Counted from the stretch's first letter, positions 1 through 7,469 are shown. The stretch is 17,672 bases of DNA from an uncultured beta proteobacterium (GCA_903917505.1 CAIXAY010000193.1:1-17672), one strand, 5' to 3'. A program made the numbers and translations. Notes: generated from the letters alone by a model not told the origin.

Positions 1-2
1 AT

Positions 3-236
3 GTCCCGATCATCTATTTCTCGGTCAAATGGTGGAATACCCTGCACCAGGGTTCGTCGGTCAGCCTGACCAAGTCGCCGTCGATGGCCACGACGATGCT
101 CTGGGGCATGCTGCTCTGCGCGCTGGCCTGCTGGATGTACGCGATCGCCGTGGCGCTGATGCGCGTGCGCATGATCGTGCTCGAGCGCGAGCGGCAGACC
201 GAATGGGTGCGCGAAGTCCTGCGCGGCGGAGCGTAA
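3..236 (+). CDS. ccmC: Heme exporter protein CcmC, C-terminal part (5' end outside window)
   Basis: This is the last 77 codons of a CcmC-type protein, running in frame from the window edge to a TAA stop. CcmC is the inner-membrane protein that, with CcmAB and CcmD, loads heme onto the periplasmic chaperone CcmE. The visible part begins VPIIYFSVKWWNTLHQG, matching the conserved region of CcmC around its later periplasmic loop (family knowledge). It is followed by one strongly hydrophobic helix (about residues 31-52 of the fragment, rich in Met, Leu, Ala and Trp) and a charged cytoplasmic tail with many Arg and Glu residues. The stop lies two bases before the ccmD ATG, so the two are translationally coupled. 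The position directly before ccmD and ccmE supports the identity. The start and the WWD heme-handling domain are not in the window. Confidence 0.9.
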   Translation, partial: VPIIYFSVKWWNTLHQGSSVSLTKSPSMATTMLWGMLLCALACWMYAIAVALMRVRMIVLERERQTEWVREVLRGGA

Positions 237-238
237 GC

Positions 239-463
239 ATGGCAGGCATCTACTGGAACAGTTTCGGCGAATTTCTGGCGATGGGCCACCACGGCGTTTA
301 TGTCTGGGGCGCGGTCGGCGTCATGGCGCTGGCGATGATTCTGGAACCGCTGCTGCTGGTTCGTGGTCAGAAGGCTTTAATTACACGCCTGCAGCGACAA
401 TTCCGAGCTGAGAATCGCGACAGCAGCGCAGATCGTCAACCGCAATCCGAGGGGCAGCATTGA
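239..463 (+). CDS. ccmD: Heme exporter accessory protein CcmD
   Basis: This 74-residue protein is typical in size for CcmD, a small single-pass membrane protein that stabilises the CcmC-CcmE-heme complex and helps release holo-CcmE. It starts [19 protein letters not shown]. The aromatic and glycine-rich N-terminus with a FxAMGxHGxYVW pattern is the CcmD signature. One membrane helix follows (about residues 24-41), then a basic cytoplasmic tail ([12 protein letters not shown]), in line with positive-inside topology. I chose the ATG two bases after the ccmC stop; an open frame extends further upstream but lies over ccmC in another frame. The stop TGA overlaps the first codon of ccmE. The last 20 or so residues (Asp, Ser, Gln rich) are low complexity and unlikely to be conserved. 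Confidence 0.9.
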   Translation: MAGIYWNSFGEFLAMGHHGVYVWGAVGVMALAMILEPLLLVRGQKALITRLQRQFRAENRDSSADRQPQSEGQH

Positions 464-939
464 AATCACGTCACAAGCGAATCGCCCTGATCGCCGGCGG
501 CCTGGCGATCCTCGGCCTCGTCGTCGCGCTGGTCCTCAACGCCTTCCAGAGCAATCTGGTCTTCTTTTTCTCGCCGACGCAGGTCGCTGCCGGCGAGGCG
601 CCGGTCGGCAGATCGTTCCGCATCGGCGGCATGGTCAAGGACGGTTCGATCAAGCGCGAGCCCGACGGCGTGACCCTGCGCTTCGTGATGACCGACACCG
701 AGAAGGACATGGTCGTCGCCTACAAGGGCATCCTGCCCGACCTCTTCCGCGAAGGCAAAGGCGCCGTCGCGCAAGGCAAGCTCGGCAACGACGGCATCTT
801 TCTGGCCAGCGAGGTGCTCGCCAAGCACGACGAGAACTACATGCCGCCCGAAGCCGCCAAGGCCGTCGGCGATGCGCATGCGCGCGCCGCCGCCAACAAG
901 GCGGCCATCGAGGCGACGGCGAAGACGATCAAGCAGTGA
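460..939 (+). CDS. ccmE: Periplasmic heme chaperone CcmE
   Basis: CcmE binds heme covalently in the periplasm and passes it to the CcmF/CcmH ligation complex. The 159-residue protein has a short basic N-terminus, one membrane anchor (about residues 8-29) and a periplasmic OB-fold beta-barrel (about 45-125). The heme-binding motif is intact: [11 protein letters not shown], with His123 as the covalent heme ligand and Tyr127 as the axial ligand by comparison with E. coli CcmE (family knowledge). The start codon is TTG at 460-462, overlapping the ccmD stop (ATTGA), which argues for coupled translation; there is no in-frame ATG near enough to spare the membrane anchor. The C-terminal tail after the motif is Ala/Lys rich and probably flexible. 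A 162-base gap with a palindromic repeat separates it from ccmF. Confidence 0.95.
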   Translation: MKSRHKRIALIAGGLAILGLVVALVLNAFQSNLVFFFSPTQVAAGEAPVGRSFRIGGMVKDGSIKREPDGVTLRFVMTDTEKDMVVAYKGILPDLFREGKGAVAQGKLGNDGIFLASEVLAKHDENYMPPEAAKAVGDAHARAAANKAAIEATAKTIKQ

Positions 940-973
940 TTAAGAAGACCCGGACGATTTGCCTCGCGAAATT

Positions 974-1046
974 CAACCCCCCCAACCCCCCTTATCAGGG
1001 GGAGCGGCTTCCCCTTCCCTGACAAGGGGAGGTCGGGAGGGGTTGG
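974..1046. repeat. REP-like imperfect palindrome between ccmE and ccmF
   Basis: A C-rich left arm (from about 974) ending CCCCCTTATCAGGGGG faces a G-rich right arm containing CCCTGACAAGGGGAGG and ending GGGGTTGG near 1046. The two arms are imperfect reverse complements over roughly 30 bases, so the transcript could fold into a long hairpin. The build (C-run, central TTATCAGGG/CCCTGACAA, G-run) is typical of REP/MITE-like intergenic repeats in proteobacteria. It lies inside an operon, so it may alter the stability or levels of mRNA between ccmE and ccmF rather than end transcription; it has no trailing T-run. Other copies in the genome are expected but cannot be seen here. Confidence 0.75.
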
Positions 1047-1101
1047 ATGGGGTATATTTCACCACTGCCTACTGCCATCCTCACGCTGAGATTGACATCC
1101 C

Positions 1102-3093
1102 ATGATCCCTGAACTCGGACATTTCGCGCTCATCGTCGCGCTCTGCGTGGCGCTCGTCCAGGGCGTCATGTCGCTGGTCGGCGCGCATTTGCGGCGGCCG
1201 AGCTGGATCGCCGTGGCGCGGCCGGCGGCGAAAGCGCAGGCGGTGCTGATCGTCACCGCTTTCGTCTGCCTGTCGACGGCTTTCGTGCAAAACGATTTCT
1301 CGGTGCTCTACGTCGCGCAGCATTCGAACACCCTGCTGCCGCTGCAGTATCGCCTCGCCGCGGTGTGGGGCGGACATGAAGGCTCGCTGCTCTTGTGGGT
1401 GCTGATGCTGTCCCTGTGGACGCTGGCGGTCGCGGTGTTTTCGAAGCAGCTGCCCGACGCCATGATCGCGCGCGTGCTCGGCATCCTCGGCTTGGTCGCT
1501 GCCGGTTTCCTGCTGTTCATCCTGCTCACCTCCAATCCCTTCGACCGCCTGCTGCCCGGCGCCGAGGAGGGCAGCGACCTCAATCCGCTGCTGCAGGACC
1601 CGGGCCTGATCATCCATCCGCCGATGCTCTACATGGGTTACGTCGGCTTCTCGGTGGCTTACGCCTTTGCCGTTTCGGCGCTGCTCTCGGGCCAGCTCGA
1701 CGCCGCCTGGGCGCGCTGGTCGCGGCCGTGGACCACGGCGGCGTGGTGCTTCCTGACGCTCGGCATCGCCCTCGGTTCCGGCTGGGCTTATTACGAGCTC
1801 GGCTGGGGCGGCTGGTGGTTCTGGGACCCGGTCGAGAACGCCTCCTTCATGCCCTGGCTGGTCGGCACCGCGCTCTTGCATTCGCTGGCCGTCACCGAAA
1901 AACGCGGCAGCTTCAAGAACTGGACGGTGCTGCTGGCGATCGCCGCGTTCTCGCTTTCCCTGCTCGGCACCTTCCTCGTGCGCTCCGGCGTGCTGACCTC
2001 GGTGCACGCTTTCGCCACCGATCCGAAGCGCGGCATTTTCATTCTGCTCTTCCTCGTCGCGGTGATCGGCACATCGCTCGCCCTGTTCGCCTGGCGCGCC
2101 CCGAAAGTCGGTCTCGGCGGGCGCTTCGCGCTGCTCTCGCGCGAATCGCTGCTGCTCACCAACAATGTGCTGCTGGTCGTCGCCTGCGCGTCGGTGCTGC
2201 TCGGCACGCTCTATCCGATGGTCATCGACGCGCTCGGCGCCGGCAAGCTCTCGGTCGGGCCGCCTTACTTCAATTCGGTGTTCGCGCCGCTGATGTTGCC
2301 GGCGCTCTTCCTGATGGGCGTCGCGCCCTTCGCGCGCTGGAAACAGGCGAGCGTCGCGGAACTCGCGCGCACCCTGCGCTGGGTCTTTCTCGCGGCGGCG
2401 ACGGTCGGCATCGTCGCGCCCTTCTTCTTCGGGACCTGGAAGCCGCTCGTCGCACTGAGCCTGCTGCTGGTCGCCTGGATCATCCTGTCGGCGCTGCTCA
2501 ACTTCGTCGAACGCGTCCAGGCGACGCGCGCCGGCCAGTCCTTCTTCGCCGCGGCAATCAAGCAGCCGCGCAGCTTTTTCGCGATGCATGCGGCGCATCT
2601 GGGCATCGCCGTTTTCGTCGTTGGCGTGACCATGGTCAATGGCTACCAGGCCGAGAAGGATGTGCGCATGGAGGTCGGCGACAGCGTGGCGGTCGGCGGC
2701 TATACGGTGCGCTTCAACGGCGTGCACGTGCAGCAGGGGCCGAACTACACGGCGCTGGTCGGCGACCTTGACCTGCTCAAGGACGATCGGGTGCTGCGCG
2801 CCATGAATCCGGAGAAGCGCAACTACGTGTCGTCCGGCTCGCCGATGACCGAAGCATCGATCGACACCGGCCTGTTCCGCGACGTCTATGTATCGCTCGG
2901 CGAGCCGATCGACAAGGCCAGGCCGCAGGACGCCTGGGCCGTGCGCGTCTATTACAAACCCTTCGTCGACTGGATCTGGGGCGGCTGCGTGCTGATGGCT
3001 TTCGGCGGCCTGCTGGCCATCAGCGACCGGCGCTATCGCAACAAGTCGCGCGCCGCAGCGGGCGAAGCCGCGGCCCTGGCCCAGAAAGCATGA
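1102..3093 (+). CDS. ccmF: Cytochrome c heme lyase subunit CcmF
   Basis: CcmF is the large inner-membrane protein that accepts heme from holo-CcmE and, with CcmH (and CcmI), attaches it to apocytochrome c. The 663-residue length fits the family. The WWD heme-handling signature is clear: GWGGWWFWDPVENASF at about residues 234-249. The flanking conserved histidine segments are present too, QDPGLIIHPPMLYMGY with His172 and an earlier QYRLAAVWGGHEGS segment. Many hydrophobic helices run through residues 1-500, and a soluble periplasmic domain lies near 520-625 before a last membrane helix (WGGCVLMAFGGLLAI). The ATG gives MIPELGHFALI, a standard N-terminus for this family. ccmG starts 7 bases after the stop. 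A long open frame on the opposite strand is a GC-codon shadow. Confidence 0.97.
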   Translation: MIPELGHFALIVALCVALVQGVMSLVGAHLRRPSWIAVARPAAKAQAVLIVTAFVCLSTAFVQNDFSVLYVAQHSNTLLPLQYRLAAVWGGHEGSLLLWVLMLSLWTLAVAVFSKQLPDAMIARVLGILGLVAAGFLLFILLTSNPFDRLLPGAEEGSDLNPLLQDPGLIIHPPMLYMGYVGFSVAYAFAVSALLSGQLDAAWARWSRPWTTAAWCFLTLGIALGSGWAYYELGWGGWWFWDPVENASFMPWLVGTALLHSLAVTEKRGSFKNWTVLLAIAAFSLSLLGTFLVRSGVLTSVHAFATDPKRGIFILLFLVAVIGTSLALFAWRAPKVGLGGRFALLSRESLLLTNNVLLVVACASVLLGTLYPMVIDALGAGKLSVGPPYFNSVFAPLMLPALFLMGVAPFARWKQASVAELARTLRWVFLAAATVGIVAPFFFGTWKPLVALSLLLVAWIILSALLNFVERVQATRAGQSFFAAAIKQPRSFFAMHAAHLGIAVFVVGVTMVNGYQAEKDVRMEVGDSVAVGGYTVRFNGVHVQQGPNYTALVGDLDLLKDDRVLRAMNPEKRNYVSSGSPMTEASIDTGLFRDVYVSLGEPIDKARPQDAWAVRVYYKPFVDWIWGGCVLMAFGGLLAISDRRYRNKSRAAAGEAAALAQKA

Positions 3094-3100
3094 GGCGCGC

Positions 3101-3685
3101 ATGAATCGTTTTCTCTGGCCGCTGATCGGTTTCGTTGTCCTCGTCGTCCTGCTCGCCGTCGGGCTCAAGCTCGATCCGCACGACGTGCCCTCGCCGCTGG
3201 TCGGCAAGCCGGCGCCGATGTTCTCGCTGGAAAAGCTGGGCACGCCACGACAGAACTTCTCGCCACAGGAAATGCGCGGCAAGGTCTGGCTGCTCAACGT
3301 CTGGTCGACCTGGTGCGTGTCGTGCCGCCAGGAACATCCGGTGCTCGTCGAGATGGCCAAGAACAAGTCGCTGACGCTGGTCGGGCTCAACTACAAGGAA
3401 GTGCGCGGCGACGGCGCCTTCGACATGGACAAGATCGCCCCCGACGCCGAGCGCGAACTGGCGCTCAAGCGCGCCCAGGTCTGGCTGAAGACGCACGGCG
3501 ATCCCTACACGCTGTCGGCGCTCGACCTCGACGGGCGCGTCGGCATCGACTACGGCGTCTACGGCGTTCCCGAAACCTATGTCATCGACAAGGCCGGCCT
3601 GATCCGCTTCAAGCAGACCGGGCCGATCACGCCCGATATCTTTTCCGGCAAGATCCTGCCGCTCGTTGCGGAGCTCTCGAAATGA
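3101..3685 (+). CDS. ccmG: Thiol:disulfide interchange protein CcmG/DsbE
   Basis: This is a membrane-anchored periplasmic thioredoxin-like reductant that keeps apocytochrome CXXCH cysteines (directly or through CcmH) reduced for heme attachment. The 194-residue protein has an N-terminal membrane anchor (about residues 5-21), then a thioredoxin fold. The active site is W71-C72-V73-S74-C75 within NVWSTWCVSCRQEHP, and the cis-proline loop is YGVPETYVID with Pro157. The acidic insertion in the middle of the fold (VRGDGAFDMDKIAPDAE) is seen in DsbE-type proteins. WCVSC is one of the usual DsbE active-site variants. Its stop overlaps the ccmH start (ATGA), so the pair is translationally coupled. 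Confidence 0.95.
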   Translation: MNRFLWPLIGFVVLVVLLAVGLKLDPHDVPSPLVGKPAPMFSLEKLGTPRQNFSPQEMRGKVWLLNVWSTWCVSCRQEHPVLVEMAKNKSLTLVGLNYKEVRGDGAFDMDKIAPDAERELALKRAQVWLKTHGDPYTLSALDLDGRVGIDYGVYGVPETYVIDKAGLIRFKQTGPITPDIFSGKILPLVAELSK

Positions 3686-4158
3686 CGCGGCGTATCCTCG
3701 CTTCCCTGATCCTGCTCCTGGCGCTATTGGCCGGCGCCGCGCCGGCCAGGGAAGCCGCGCCGCTGGCGCCGGACGAAGTCACGGAAAACCGTCTGATCGC
3801 CATTTCTTCCGAGCTGCGCTGCCTGGTCTGCCAGAACGAATCGCTGGCCGGATCGAACGCCGAACTCGCCTACGACCTGCGCCGCGAAATTCGCGAGATG
3901 ATCAAGGACGGCAAGAGCGACGCCGAAATCAGGGACTTCCTGGTCAAGCGCTACGGCGACTTCGTTCTGTACCGGCCGCCGCTCAAGGGCGTCACCCTGG
4001 CCCTGTGGTTTGGTCCCGCCCTGCTCCTGGCCGGCGGACTGGCCACCCTGATCCTCTATCTGCGCCGTCGCAACCAGGCGATCAGCGACGCGCCGCTCTC
4101 CGCCGGCGAGCAGCGCGAGGCCGACCGCCTGCTCAATCCCCAGAGACCGCAACAATGA
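3682..4158 (+). CDS. ccmH: Cytochrome c maturation thiol-oxidoreductase CcmH (CcmL type)
   Basis: CcmH holds apocytochrome c and handles its thiols during heme ligation. The 158-residue protein starts with a signal peptide (about residues 1-22, ending GAAPA). It carries the family motif LRCLVCQNESLAGSNAELA with the redox pair Cys47 and Cys50, then a three-helix-bundle region rich in Arg and Glu up to KRYGDFVLYRPP (91-100). One membrane helix follows (about 104-126) and a short cytoplasmic tail. This is the short N-terminal-type CcmH; the TPR part is encoded separately as ccmI. Both ends use ATGA overlaps, with ccmG upstream and ccmI downstream. Confidence 0.96.
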   Translation: MTRRILASLILLLALLAGAAPAREAAPLAPDEVTENRLIAISSELRCLVCQNESLAGSNAELAYDLRREIREMIKDGKSDAEIRDFLVKRYGDFVLYRPPLKGVTLALWFGPALLLAGGLATLILYLRRRNQAISDAPLSAGEQREADRLLNPQRPQQ

Positions 4159-5438
4159 CCCCGCAGATGACTTTCATCCTCGCCGCCACGCTGCTGCTGC
4201 TCGTCGTGCTGGCGATCCTGTTGCCGCCGCTGTGGCGCGCGCCGAAGCCGAAGAGCGCCGTCGACCGGCAGCAGGCCAATCTCGAAATTTTCCGCGCCCA
4301 GCTTGGCGAACTCGAACGCGACCGCAGCCAGGGCCTGCTCGGCGACGACGATTTCGAACAGGCGAGGAGCGAACTGCAGCGCCGCCTGCTCGACGAAGTG
4401 CAGCCGGATGGTCCAGACATCGCGCCGCGCGAAACCCGCGGCGGGCGCAAGACGGCGCTGGCGCTGCTCATCGCCATTCCGCTGGCGGCCGCCTCGGGCT
4501 ACGCCGTGCTCGGCCAGCCGCAAGGACTCGACGCGCTGCAAACGAAAGCGCGGGTGACGCCGCAAGAACTCGAGACGATGCTCGTGCGGCTCGCCGACAG
4601 ACTCAAGACGAACCCCGACGACACCAAGGGCTGGGTGATGCTCGCGCGCTCGTACAAGGCGCTCGGCCGCTATGCCGAGTCGGCCGAAGCGTACAGCCAC
4701 GCCGGCGCGCTGCTCGACAGCGACGCCGTGCTGCTCGCCGACTATGCCGAAGTGCTCGGCCAGGTGCATGGCGGCAGTCTCGCCGGCAAGCCGTCCGAGT
4801 TGATCGCCCGGGCGCTGATGATCGATCCGAACGAACCGCAGGCGCTGTTCCTGGCCGGCGCCGCCGCGACCGACCGGCAAGACTTTCCCGGCGTGATCGA
4901 TTACTGGGGACGCCTCTTGCTGCAATTGGAACCGGGTTCGGAAGATGCCCGCTCGCTCGAAGCGGCGGTGAGCAAGGCGCGCGAGATCGTCGCGCAGATG
5001 GACACCGTCGCCAAAGGCAAGCAGGCCGGCGGCAAGGCAGCGACGAAAGTCGCCGCGGCCGAGCCGGTCAAGGCCGCCGCCGTCGCGGTCAATGCCGAAC
5101 GCATAGACGGCGAGGTCGTGCTGAGCGGCAAGATCGCCGCGCAGGCCAGCCCCGACGACGTGCTCTTCGTGTTCGCCCGCGCTGAAGAAGGTTCGCGCAT
5201 GCCGCTCGCCGTCATTCGCACCAGCGTCGGCGCGCTGCCGCTCGCGTTTCAGCTCGACGATGCCCTGGCCCTGCCCGGCGGCCAGAAAATTTCGCAGTTC
5301 AAGGCGGTCAACGTCGAAGCGCGGGTGGCCAAGGCCGGCCGGGCGCAGAGCTCGAGCGGCGACCTCTTCGGCATGGTCAAGGGCGTCAAGCCGGGCAGCA
5401 AGGGGATCAAGGTGGTGATCGATCAGGTTCAGCCCTGA
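4155..5438 (+). CDS. ccmI: Cytochrome c-type biogenesis protein CcmI, TPR apocytochrome chaperone
   Basis: CcmI binds the C-terminal helix of apocytochrome c and delivers it to CcmF/CcmH. The 427-residue protein has a first membrane helix (about residues 5-25) and a cytoplasmic coiled-coil-like segment with a leucine-zipper feel (NLEIFRAQLGELERDRSQG). A second membrane helix (about 99-119) precedes a periplasmic TPR region (about 136-290, including GWVMLARSYKALGRYAESAEAY). After an Ala/Lys-rich linker (about 295-318), a beta-rich C-terminal domain begins near EVVLSGKIAA. This full-length layout equals the E. coli CcmH C-terminal half plus an extra domain. The start overlaps the ccmH stop (ATGA). 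It is the last gene of the operon; a palindromic repeat follows within 30 bases. Confidence 0.93.
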   Translation: MTPQMTFILAATLLLLVVLAILLPPLWRAPKPKSAVDRQQANLEIFRAQLGELERDRSQGLLGDDDFEQARSELQRRLLDEVQPDGPDIAPRETRGGRKTALALLIAIPLAAASGYAVLGQPQGLDALQTKARVTPQELETMLVRLADRLKTNPDDTKGWVMLARSYKALGRYAESAEAYSHAGALLDSDAVLLADYAEVLGQVHGGSLAGKPSELIARALMIDPNEPQALFLAGAAATDRQDFPGVIDYWGRLLLQLEPGSEDARSLEAAVSKAREIVAQMDTVAKGKQAGGKAATKVAAAEPVKAAAVAVNAERIDGEVVLSGKIAAQASPDDVLFVFARAEEGSRMPLAVIRTSVGALPLAFQLDDALALPGGQKISQFKAVNVEARVAKAGRAQSSSGDLFGMVKGVKPGSKGIKVVIDQVQP

Positions 5439-5463
5439 GACTGAGCGACGCGCCACGCGGCTT

Positions 5464-5535
5464 CGTCATTCCGGCGCAAGCGGGAATCCAGGATTTTGGA
5501 GAACTGCCAGGGCCCCGGTTTTCGCCGGGGTGACG
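5464..5535. repeat. REP-like bipartite palindrome after ccmI
   Basis: The left arm begins CGTCATTCCGGCGCAAGCGG and continues GAATCCAGG. The right arm is CCCCGGTTTTCGCCGGGG followed by TGACG. They are imperfect inverted copies, each also a small stem of its own, giving the clover-like shape common to the widespread proteobacterial CGTCATTCCCG-type intergenic repeat (family knowledge). It starts 26 bases after the ccmI stop. It could act as a transcript-stabilising 3' end for the ccm message; there is no T-run for a classic terminator. Confidence 0.8.
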
Positions 5536-5554
5536 CTTGGACGCTGCGCCAGGA

Positions 5555-5584
5555 TTGACCGCGGCCGGCAAGCTCGACGATACT
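5555..5584 (+). promoter_or_regulatory. Possible sigma70-type promoter for the EamA transporter gene
   Basis: TTGACC (5555-5560, five of six matches to the -35 consensus) is followed after 18 bases by GATACT (5579-5584, four of six matches to the -10 consensus). It lies 57 bases before the transporter start and downstream of the ccm-end repeat, where a new transcription unit would be expected. Matches of this quality arise by chance often, so the call rests mainly on position. Confidence 0.35.
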
Positions 5585-5640
5585 CTGAATCCTGACGCAT
5601 AAACCTCGCCGATCCGGCGAAATACTAGAAGTCCTGCCGA

Positions 5641-6546
5641 ATGACCCACCGCCGCGCGGTCGCCCTGATGATCCTTGCCACGCTGATGTGGAGCATCGCC
5701 GGTGTCGTCACGCGCCACCTCGAGGCCGCGCGCGGTTTCGAGATGACCTTCTGGCGCAGCGTGTTTACCGCCCTCAGCCTGGTCCTGGCCCTGTCGGTCA
5801 TGCGCGGCACCGCGCTGTGGCGCGGCCTGGCGCGTGCCGGCTGGCCGCTGTGGGTTTCGGGCAGCTGCTGGGCGGTGATGTACATCGCCTTCATGATCGC
5901 GCTGTCGCTGACCACGGTGGCCAACGTGCTCGTCACGCTGGCCATCGGGCCGCTGATAACCGCCCTCTTTGCGCGCCTGTTCCTCGGCCACGTCCTGGCG
6001 CCGCGGACCTGGCTGGCGATCGCCGTGGCGAGCAGCGGGATTGCCTGGATGTTCGGCCGCGATGCCGTCGCCGGCGCATCGCCGGCGGGAACGCTGGTGG
6101 CCTTGATGGTGCCGCTCGCGGCGGCGATCAACTGGACGGTGTTGCAGTTCGTCGCCGACCGCAAGGCGGCGTTCGCCTCCGAACTGCGCGTGGACATGTT
6201 GCCGGCGGTGCTGATCGGCGCCGTGCTTTCGGCGCTGGCGATGCTGCCGCTGGCTTACCCGCTGCAGGCTTCGACGCACGATCTCGGCCTGCTTGCGCTG
6301 CTCGGCGGCGTGCAGCTGGCAATCCCGTGCCTGCTGGTGGTGCGCCTGACGCGCGAATTGCCGGCCGCCGAAATTGCGCTGCTCGGATTGCTCGAAGTCA
6401 TTTTCGGCGTGACCTGGGCCTGGCTCGGCGCCGGCGAAGAGCCGACGAGCGCAACCCTGATCGGCGGCGCCCTCGTCGTCGGCGCGCTGGTCGGCAACGA
6501 ATTGCTGGCGCTCACGCACGAGCGCGACGCGCAGGCGCCGGCTTAG
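5641..6546 (+). CDS. EamA-family (DMT superfamily) membrane transporter
   Basis: The 301-residue protein is made almost wholly of hydrophobic helices, about ten, in two related halves of five. This is the layout of EamA/RhaT-type drug/metabolite exporters. The first helix reads MILATLMWSIAGVVTRHL, typical of the EamA N-terminus (small residues, W-S/G-x-x-x-x-x-R). The second half ends with the common LLEVIFGVTWAWLGAGEEP pattern and the GGALVVGALVGNE last helix. The family exports amino acids, metabolites or drugs, but nothing here shows the substrate. The ATG is chosen because the first membrane helix starts within a few residues; the ribosome-binding site is weak. It stands alone between repeats, so it is probably its own transcription unit. 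Confidence 0.85.
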   Translation: MTHRRAVALMILATLMWSIAGVVTRHLEAARGFEMTFWRSVFTALSLVLALSVMRGTALWRGLARAGWPLWVSGSCWAVMYIAFMIALSLTTVANVLVTLAIGPLITALFARLFLGHVLAPRTWLAIAVASSGIAWMFGRDAVAGASPAGTLVALMVPLAAAINWTVLQFVADRKAAFASELRVDMLPAVLIGAVLSALAMLPLAYPLQASTHDLGLLALLGGVQLAIPCLLVVRLTRELPAAEIALLGLLEVIFGVTWAWLGAGEEPTSATLIGGALVVGALVGNELLALTHERDAQAPA

Positions 6547-6555
6547 ATTTCGCAA

Positions 6556-6675
6556 GCACGAAAAACACGAGGCGCACGAAGAAAGGCATTCTCATTCCTG
6601 TTGCGGAACGCGGCGGCGCGCAGCCCATTCACGCGCCTGCTTTCTTTCTCCGTGTTCTTCGTGTCCTTCGTGGTT
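6556..6675. repeat. Inverted repeat with CACGAA-type tandem motif arms
   Basis: The left arm (about 6556-6586) is a run of CACGAA-like units (GCACGAAAAACACGAGGCGC, then ACGAAGAAAGG). The right arm (about 6641-6675) reads TTTCTTTCTCCGTGTTCTTC and on through GTGTCCTTCGTGGTTA, its reverse complement with a few mismatches. Roughly 55 bases separate the arms. On the minus strand the right arm would encode TTKDTKNTEKE, a well-known false ORF product of this repeat type. It fills most of the gap between the transporter and the SET gene and may form a long stem in RNA. Confidence 0.75.
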
Positions 6676-6723
6676 AAACTGCCGCTTTCAAAGATCGCAA
6701 GTGAAATCGCTGACCGAGTTTTA

Positions 6724-6742
6724 CCGCCGCGGGCTGCGGCGG
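6724..6742. repeat. Short perfect GC hairpin upstream of the SET gene
   Basis: CCGCCGC and GCGGCGG form a perfect 7-bp stem around a GGGCT loop. It lies about 85 bases before the SET-domain start. No T-run follows, so it is not a classic terminator; it may be a remnant of the neighbouring repeat or a structure in the leader. The rest of the 6547-6826 gap shows only this and the larger inverted repeat. Confidence 0.5.
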
Positions 6743-6826
6743 CTCGAAGACGCGAACAGCTTTGCGGCAATGGGCAGTTGAGCGTGGGTATGCTTCGGTT
6801 TGAATATTGCGGCGAATGAGGACGAA

Positions 6827-7327
6827 ATGGCTCTAAAGGTTGTTGCGAGAAAGAGCGGTTTTCACGGCAGGGGCTTGTTCGCCGCCAGGGATCTGGCGGC
6901 GGGCGAGAAGTTAATCGAATACAAGGGGAAGCGTTACGCAGAGGGCGCGCTGCCGGACATGGAAATCGATGGCGTCACCAAGTTCCTCGGACTGTCGGAT
7001 GGCACCGGCATCGACGGGACAGGATGGGCGGCCCTGGCCAACCACGGCTGCGAACCCAACTGCGAACTGCGTGAGGATGAAGGCAGGGGAAGACTGAGGG
7101 CATGGCTTTACGCACTGCGGGAGGTCAAGCAGGGGGAAGAGCTGGTATGGGACTATCGTCTGGATGTGAAATCGAGAAAGGATGCCTATTCGGTCTGGGC
7201 CTGCGCCTGCGGCGCGGAGGAGTGCCGCAGAACCATGGCCAATCCGGACCGGTTCAGGAGCACAAAGAATAAGGCAAAGCCGATCGCGGTGGCTGATGGC
7301 GATTGCGAGAGCGAGATTGTTCGATGA
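6827..7327 (+). CDS. SET-domain protein, probable protein-lysine methyltransferase
   Basis: This 166-residue protein is essentially one SET domain, which uses S-adenosylmethionine to methylate lysine side chains. Visible motifs are GFHGRGLFA (residues 11-19, start of the SET fold), NHGCEPNC (72-79, the SAM-binding/pseudoknot motif usually NHSCxPNC) and GEELVWDY (103-110, with the catalytic-type Tyr110). A post-SET CxCx4C motif follows (Cys126, Cys128, Cys133), which with Cys79 would make the single post-SET zinc site. All key residues are present, so it is likely active. I chose ATG at 6827 (preceded by GAGGAC) over an upstream TTG at 6800, because the SET fold begins right after. Such small SET proteins occur in bacteria; their substrates are mostly unknown. 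The tail after 140 is basic, then acidic. Confidence 0.88.
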   Translation: MALKVVARKSGFHGRGLFAARDLAAGEKLIEYKGKRYAEGALPDMEIDGVTKFLGLSDGTGIDGTGWAALANHGCEPNCELREDEGRGRLRAWLYALREVKQGEELVWDYRLDVKSRKDAYSVWACACGAEECRRTMANPDRFRSTKNKAKPIAVADGDCESEIVR

Positions 7328-7372
7328 TGCCTGGCTTCGGCCAAGAACCTCCAGGCCGAGCAGTCCTGTCGT

Positions 7373-7397
7373 AGCGGCGGCGCCGGGACGCCGCGCT
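7373..7397. terminator. GC-rich hairpin after the SET gene, possible transcript end
   Basis: GCGGCG (7377-7382) pairs perfectly with CGCCGC (7389-7394) around a CCGGGA loop. The stem extends by AGC/GCT after a one-base bulge, giving about nine base pairs. It lies 46 bases after the SET stop and 73 bases before the hydrolase start. There is no T-run, so it may be a Rho-assisted end, an mRNA-stabilising stem or simply a small repeat. Confidence 0.35.
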
Positions 7398-7469
7398 GCC
7401 GCAAGTCCAGGGATTGGGTCACCCGGATGGCCCGTGAATCCGGTCAAATGAAAATCAGGGATCGACGAC

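Noticed and set aside
1081..3390. 769-codon open frame on the minus strand across ccmF and ccmG
   Set aside because: It is antisense to clearly identified ccmF and ccmG, is full of Arg, Gln, Asp and His repeats typical of the reverse frame of GC-rich genes, and has no recognisable domain.
4056..5456. 466-codon minus-strand frame over ccmI
   Set aside because: Composition and lack of any motif mark it as the shadow of ccmI.
5407..6555. 382-codon minus-strand frame over the EamA gene
   Set aside because: Its C-terminal part translates the CGTCATTCC repeat and the rest is antisense to the transporter.
6543..6770. Minus-strand small protein containing TTKDTKNTEKE
   Set aside because: This peptide is the translation of the CACGAA-type palindromic repeat and is a familiar false ORF, not a gene.
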